Assembly: GCA_947459195.1 (NCBI GenBank)
Contig: CANHCS010000009.1
Coordinates: 1 to 46,942 of the forward strand
Source: Sphingobacteriaceae bacterium
GTDB taxonomy: Bacteria > Bacteroidota > Bacteroidia > Sphingobacteriales > Sphingobacteriaceae
Direction of reading: 5' to 3'
DNA length: 46,942 nt
Part shown: positions 44,995 to 46,942 of the stretch, piece after piece
Numbering within the stretch: position 1 is the first letter of the stretch
How the letters are laid out: the number at the start of each line of letters is the position of its first letter
Notes under the pieces: model-generated
What the model saw: only the letters and a program-made list of their open reading frames with translations
Told to the model about the DNA's origin: nothing
Database searches by the model: none
Made by a program: the position numbers and the translations under genes

Positions 44995-46942
44995 TTATTC
45001 AGCATCATCTTCTTTGGCAGCTTTTTTGGTTTTTGCAGCTTTTGTTTCTGCACCTTCCATGCTGGCTTTCAGTTGCGAGAGCACATCTAAGTCGCCCAAA
45101 GTAGATTTCTCAACAGAGTCTTTCACTTTTTTAACGGCACTTTGAGCTGCTTTTGCATCTTTTTTCTTCTGACTGATTTCTTCTTTGCGTTCTTCAGCTT
45201 TCACTTCTTCCCAAATACGGGCGTGAGAAACAACGATACGCTTAGAATCTTTGTTGAATTCGATGATTCTGAAATCGGCAGTTTCCTCAGCTTTGATCGC
45301 TCCGCCTTCTTGTTTAGCCATGTGCTTGGTAGGGCAGAAGCCTTCTACACCATATGGTAAAGCAATAACGGCACCTTTGTCAGTTACTTTTAAAACGGTT
45401 CCTTGGTGAACTGAATCTAAAGTGAACACGGTCTCGAAAGTTTCCCAAGGGTTTTCTTCCAATTGTTTGTGACCTAAGCTCAATTTGCGATTCTCTTCGT
45501 CTAATTCTAAAACCACTACTTCTAAAGTTTCACCAACTTTGGTAAACTCGTTAGGGTGATTTACTTTTTTAGACCAAGATAGATCTGAAATGTGGATCAA
45601 ACCGTCGATGCCATCTTCCAGCTCAACAAACACACCGAAATTGGTCATGTTTTTCACCACGGCAGTTTGTTTGCTGCCTACAGGGTAGCGTTTAGCTAAG
45701 TCTTTCCAAGGATCAGGCGTTAATTGCTTAATACCTAAGCTCATTTTACGCTCATCGCGATCTAAGGTTAATACTTGTGCCTCAATTACATCACCCACTT
45801 TCATAAATTCTTGAGGGTTACGTAAGTTTTGAGACCAAGACATTTCAGATACGTGGATCAATCCTTCCACACCTGGAACGATCTCCAAGAATGCACCGTA
45901 GTCAGCTACAGTTACAATTTTACCTTTTACTTTAGAACCTACTGCTAATTCGGTATTTAAAGCTTCCCAAGGGTGAGAAGTTAATTGTTTTAAACCTAAG
46001 GCGATGCGTTTTTTGTCATCATCAAAGTCTAAAACAACCACATTGATTTTTTGATCTAAGGTTAATACCTCACGTGGGTGCTCAATACGTCCCCATGAAA
46101 TATCTGTAATGTGTAACAAACCGTCTACGCCACCTAAATCGATGAATACACCGAAATCGGTAATGTTTTTAACAGTTCCTTCCAGTACCTGACCTTTTTC
46201 TAATTTAGAAACGATCTCTACTTTTTGGCTTTCTAAATCGTCTTCAATCAGCACTTTGTGCGATACCACCACGTTTTTAAACTCGTGGTTGATTTTAACA
46301 ACTTTGAATTCCATAGTCTTACCTACGTAAATATCGTAGTCACGGATCGGCTTGATATCGATCTGTGAACCTGGCAAGAAGGCTTCAACGCCCATAATAT
46401 CAACGATCAAACCACCTTTGGTACGGCTTTTCACGTAACCATTGATGATTTCGTCTTTTTCTAAGGCTTCATTAATTAATTCCCAAGATTTTTGGGTCTT
46501 AGCACGTTTGCGAGATAATACCAACTGTCCGTTGGCATCTTCTTGTGACTCTACAAACACCTCCACGGTATCGCCAATTTTCAAATCAGGCGTATCGCGG
46601 AACTCAGAAAGCGATACCAAACCATCAGATTTGAAACCGATGTTCAATACCACATCTTTGTTGTTGATAGAAACCACTATACCAGAGATGATCTCTCCTT
46701 TAGTGATTGAATTGAATGTTCCGGCATACATTGCTTCCAGCTTTTCGCGTTCAGCTTGACTGTAATTGCCAAAACCTTTGTCATCCGCATCCCAGTCGAA
46801 ATCGCCGGAAGGGGTAACCATCGTGGTAGATTTGATCTCCTCGATAGACAATGAATCTGCTTCAGACTCAATGATTTCTGTTTCTTTCACCTCAACGGTG
46901 TCTGTGCCGAGTTCAGCTGTTTTAGCTTCTAACTCTTTTTCT
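44995..46942 (-). CDS. rpsA: 30S ribosomal protein S1, 5' end cut by window edge
   Basis: Ribosomal protein S1, which binds mRNA at the 30S subunit. The frame stays open from the GTG at 46890 to the window edge (EKELEAKTAELGTDTVE), so 46890 is not the start; the true start lies outside. An acidic N-terminal region (ending FGNYSQAEREKLEAMY) precedes six S1 domains, for example KGEIISGIVVSINNKDVVL, then KGQVLEGTVKNITDFGVFI and VGSKQTAVVKNMTNFGVFV. The tail is Lys/Ala/Glu-rich (VKKVKDSVEKSTL, then AKTKKAAKEDDAE). In Bacteroidota, where Shine-Dalgarno sequences are weak, S1 is expected to be important for initiation. It has its own strong terminator. Confidence 0.96.
   Translation of the reverse strand, partial: EKELEAKTAELGTDTVEVKETEIIESEADSLSIEEIKSTTMVTPSGDFDWDADDKGFGNYSQAEREKLEAMYAGTFNSITKGEIISGIVVSINNKDVVLNIGFKSDGLVSLSEFRDTPDLKIGDTVEVFVESQEDANGQLVLSRKRAKTQKSWELINEALEKDEIINGYVKSRTKGGLIVDIMGVEAFLPGSQIDIKPIRDYDIYVGKTMEFKVVKINHEFKNVVVSHKVLIEDDLESQKVEIVSKLEKGQVLEGTVKNITDFGVFIDLGGVDGLLHITDISWGRIEHPREVLTLDQKINVVVLDFDDDKKRIALGLKQLTSHPWEALNTELAVGSKVKGKIVTVADYGAFLEIVPGVEGLIHVSEMSWSQNLRNPQEFMKVGDVIEAQVLTLDRDERKMSLGIKQLTPDPWKDLAKRYPVGSKQTAVVKNMTNFGVFVELEDGIDGLIHISDLSWSKKVNHPNEFTKVGETLEVVVLELDEENRKLSLGHKQLEENPWETFETVFTLDSVHQGTVLKVTDKGAVIALPYGVEGFCPTKHMAKQEGGAIKAEETADFRIIEFNKDSKRIVVSHARIWEEVKAEERKEEISQKKKDAKAAQSAVKKVKDSVEKSTLGDLDVLSQLKASMEGAETKAAKTKKAAKEDDAE

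Noticed and set aside
46888-46942. GTG at 46890 as the start of rpsA
   Set aside because: The same frame continues without a stop to the window edge with sequence fitting the acidic S1 N-terminus.

Overview
The window comes from a member of the Bacteroidota, most likely a Sphingobacteriaceae-type organism close to Pedobacter. This rests on protein style (RpoB/RpoC, six-domain RpsA, ExbB/ExbD next to an HU-CCDC81/SPOR protein, DUF3467 after rpoC, K+-dependent pyrophosphatase) and on repeated TAnnTTTG elements, the Bacteroidota -7 promoter motif, upstream of genes. It is mostly core chromosome. No rRNA, tRNA, insertion sequence, phage gene or CRISPR array was seen. Both ends cut genes: rpoB enters from the left edge and rpsA leaves at the right edge.

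Layout. 1-8.2 kb: rpoB-rpoC (+), separated by a heptad-repeat inverted element and closed by a strong terminator. 8.2-9.6 kb: a frameshifted small coiled-coil/membrane gene, a second very similar terminator, a DUF3467 gene and a potassium-channel-like gene. 9.6-13.3 kb (-): a tRNA-maturation run of tsaC, CCA-adding enzyme, an unstudied acidic pRiA4b ORF-3-like protein and miaA. 13.3-18.9 kb: a surface-polysaccharide pocket (SAM methyltransferase, DUF616 glycosyltransferase-like protein, a UDP-HexNAc epimerase/dehydrogenase pair, GT2 transferase) running out of dapD. 19-20.5 kb: S4 RNA-binding protein, guanine deaminase, OmpH/Skp-like lipoprotein. 20.7-27.6 kb: gyrB, DoxX-like membrane protein, malate dehydrogenase, guaA coupled to an rRNA cytosine methyltransferase, and a VOC protein. 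27.6-34.2 kb: GreA/GreB-like factor, MarC protein, two APC amino-acid permeases flanking the membrane pyrophosphatase hppA. 34.2-43.2 kb (-): folC preceded by a tightly coupled envelope operon (1007-residue TPR protein, outer-membrane barrel, HU-CCDC81/SPOR protein, ExbB, ExbD, TonB-like protein). 43.3-46.9 kb (-): pyrB, pyrR, rpsA.

The most interesting unit is the 35.6-43.2 kb operon. It puts a PMF-driven ExbB/ExbD motor, its own TonB-like transducer, its own barrel, a periplasmic TPR scaffold and a membrane protein with a peptidoglycan-binding-type SPOR domain into one stop/start-coupled unit. That is consistent with a dedicated trans-envelope machine rather than a generic nutrient Ton system. 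Perfect DnaA boxes (an inverted pair upstream of this operon and one upstream of gyrB), facing heptad repeats inside the rpoB-rpoC spacer, and recurrent TAATG stop/start overlaps are the other signals worth attention. All functional statements are read from sequence and family knowledge; no database search or folding program was run.
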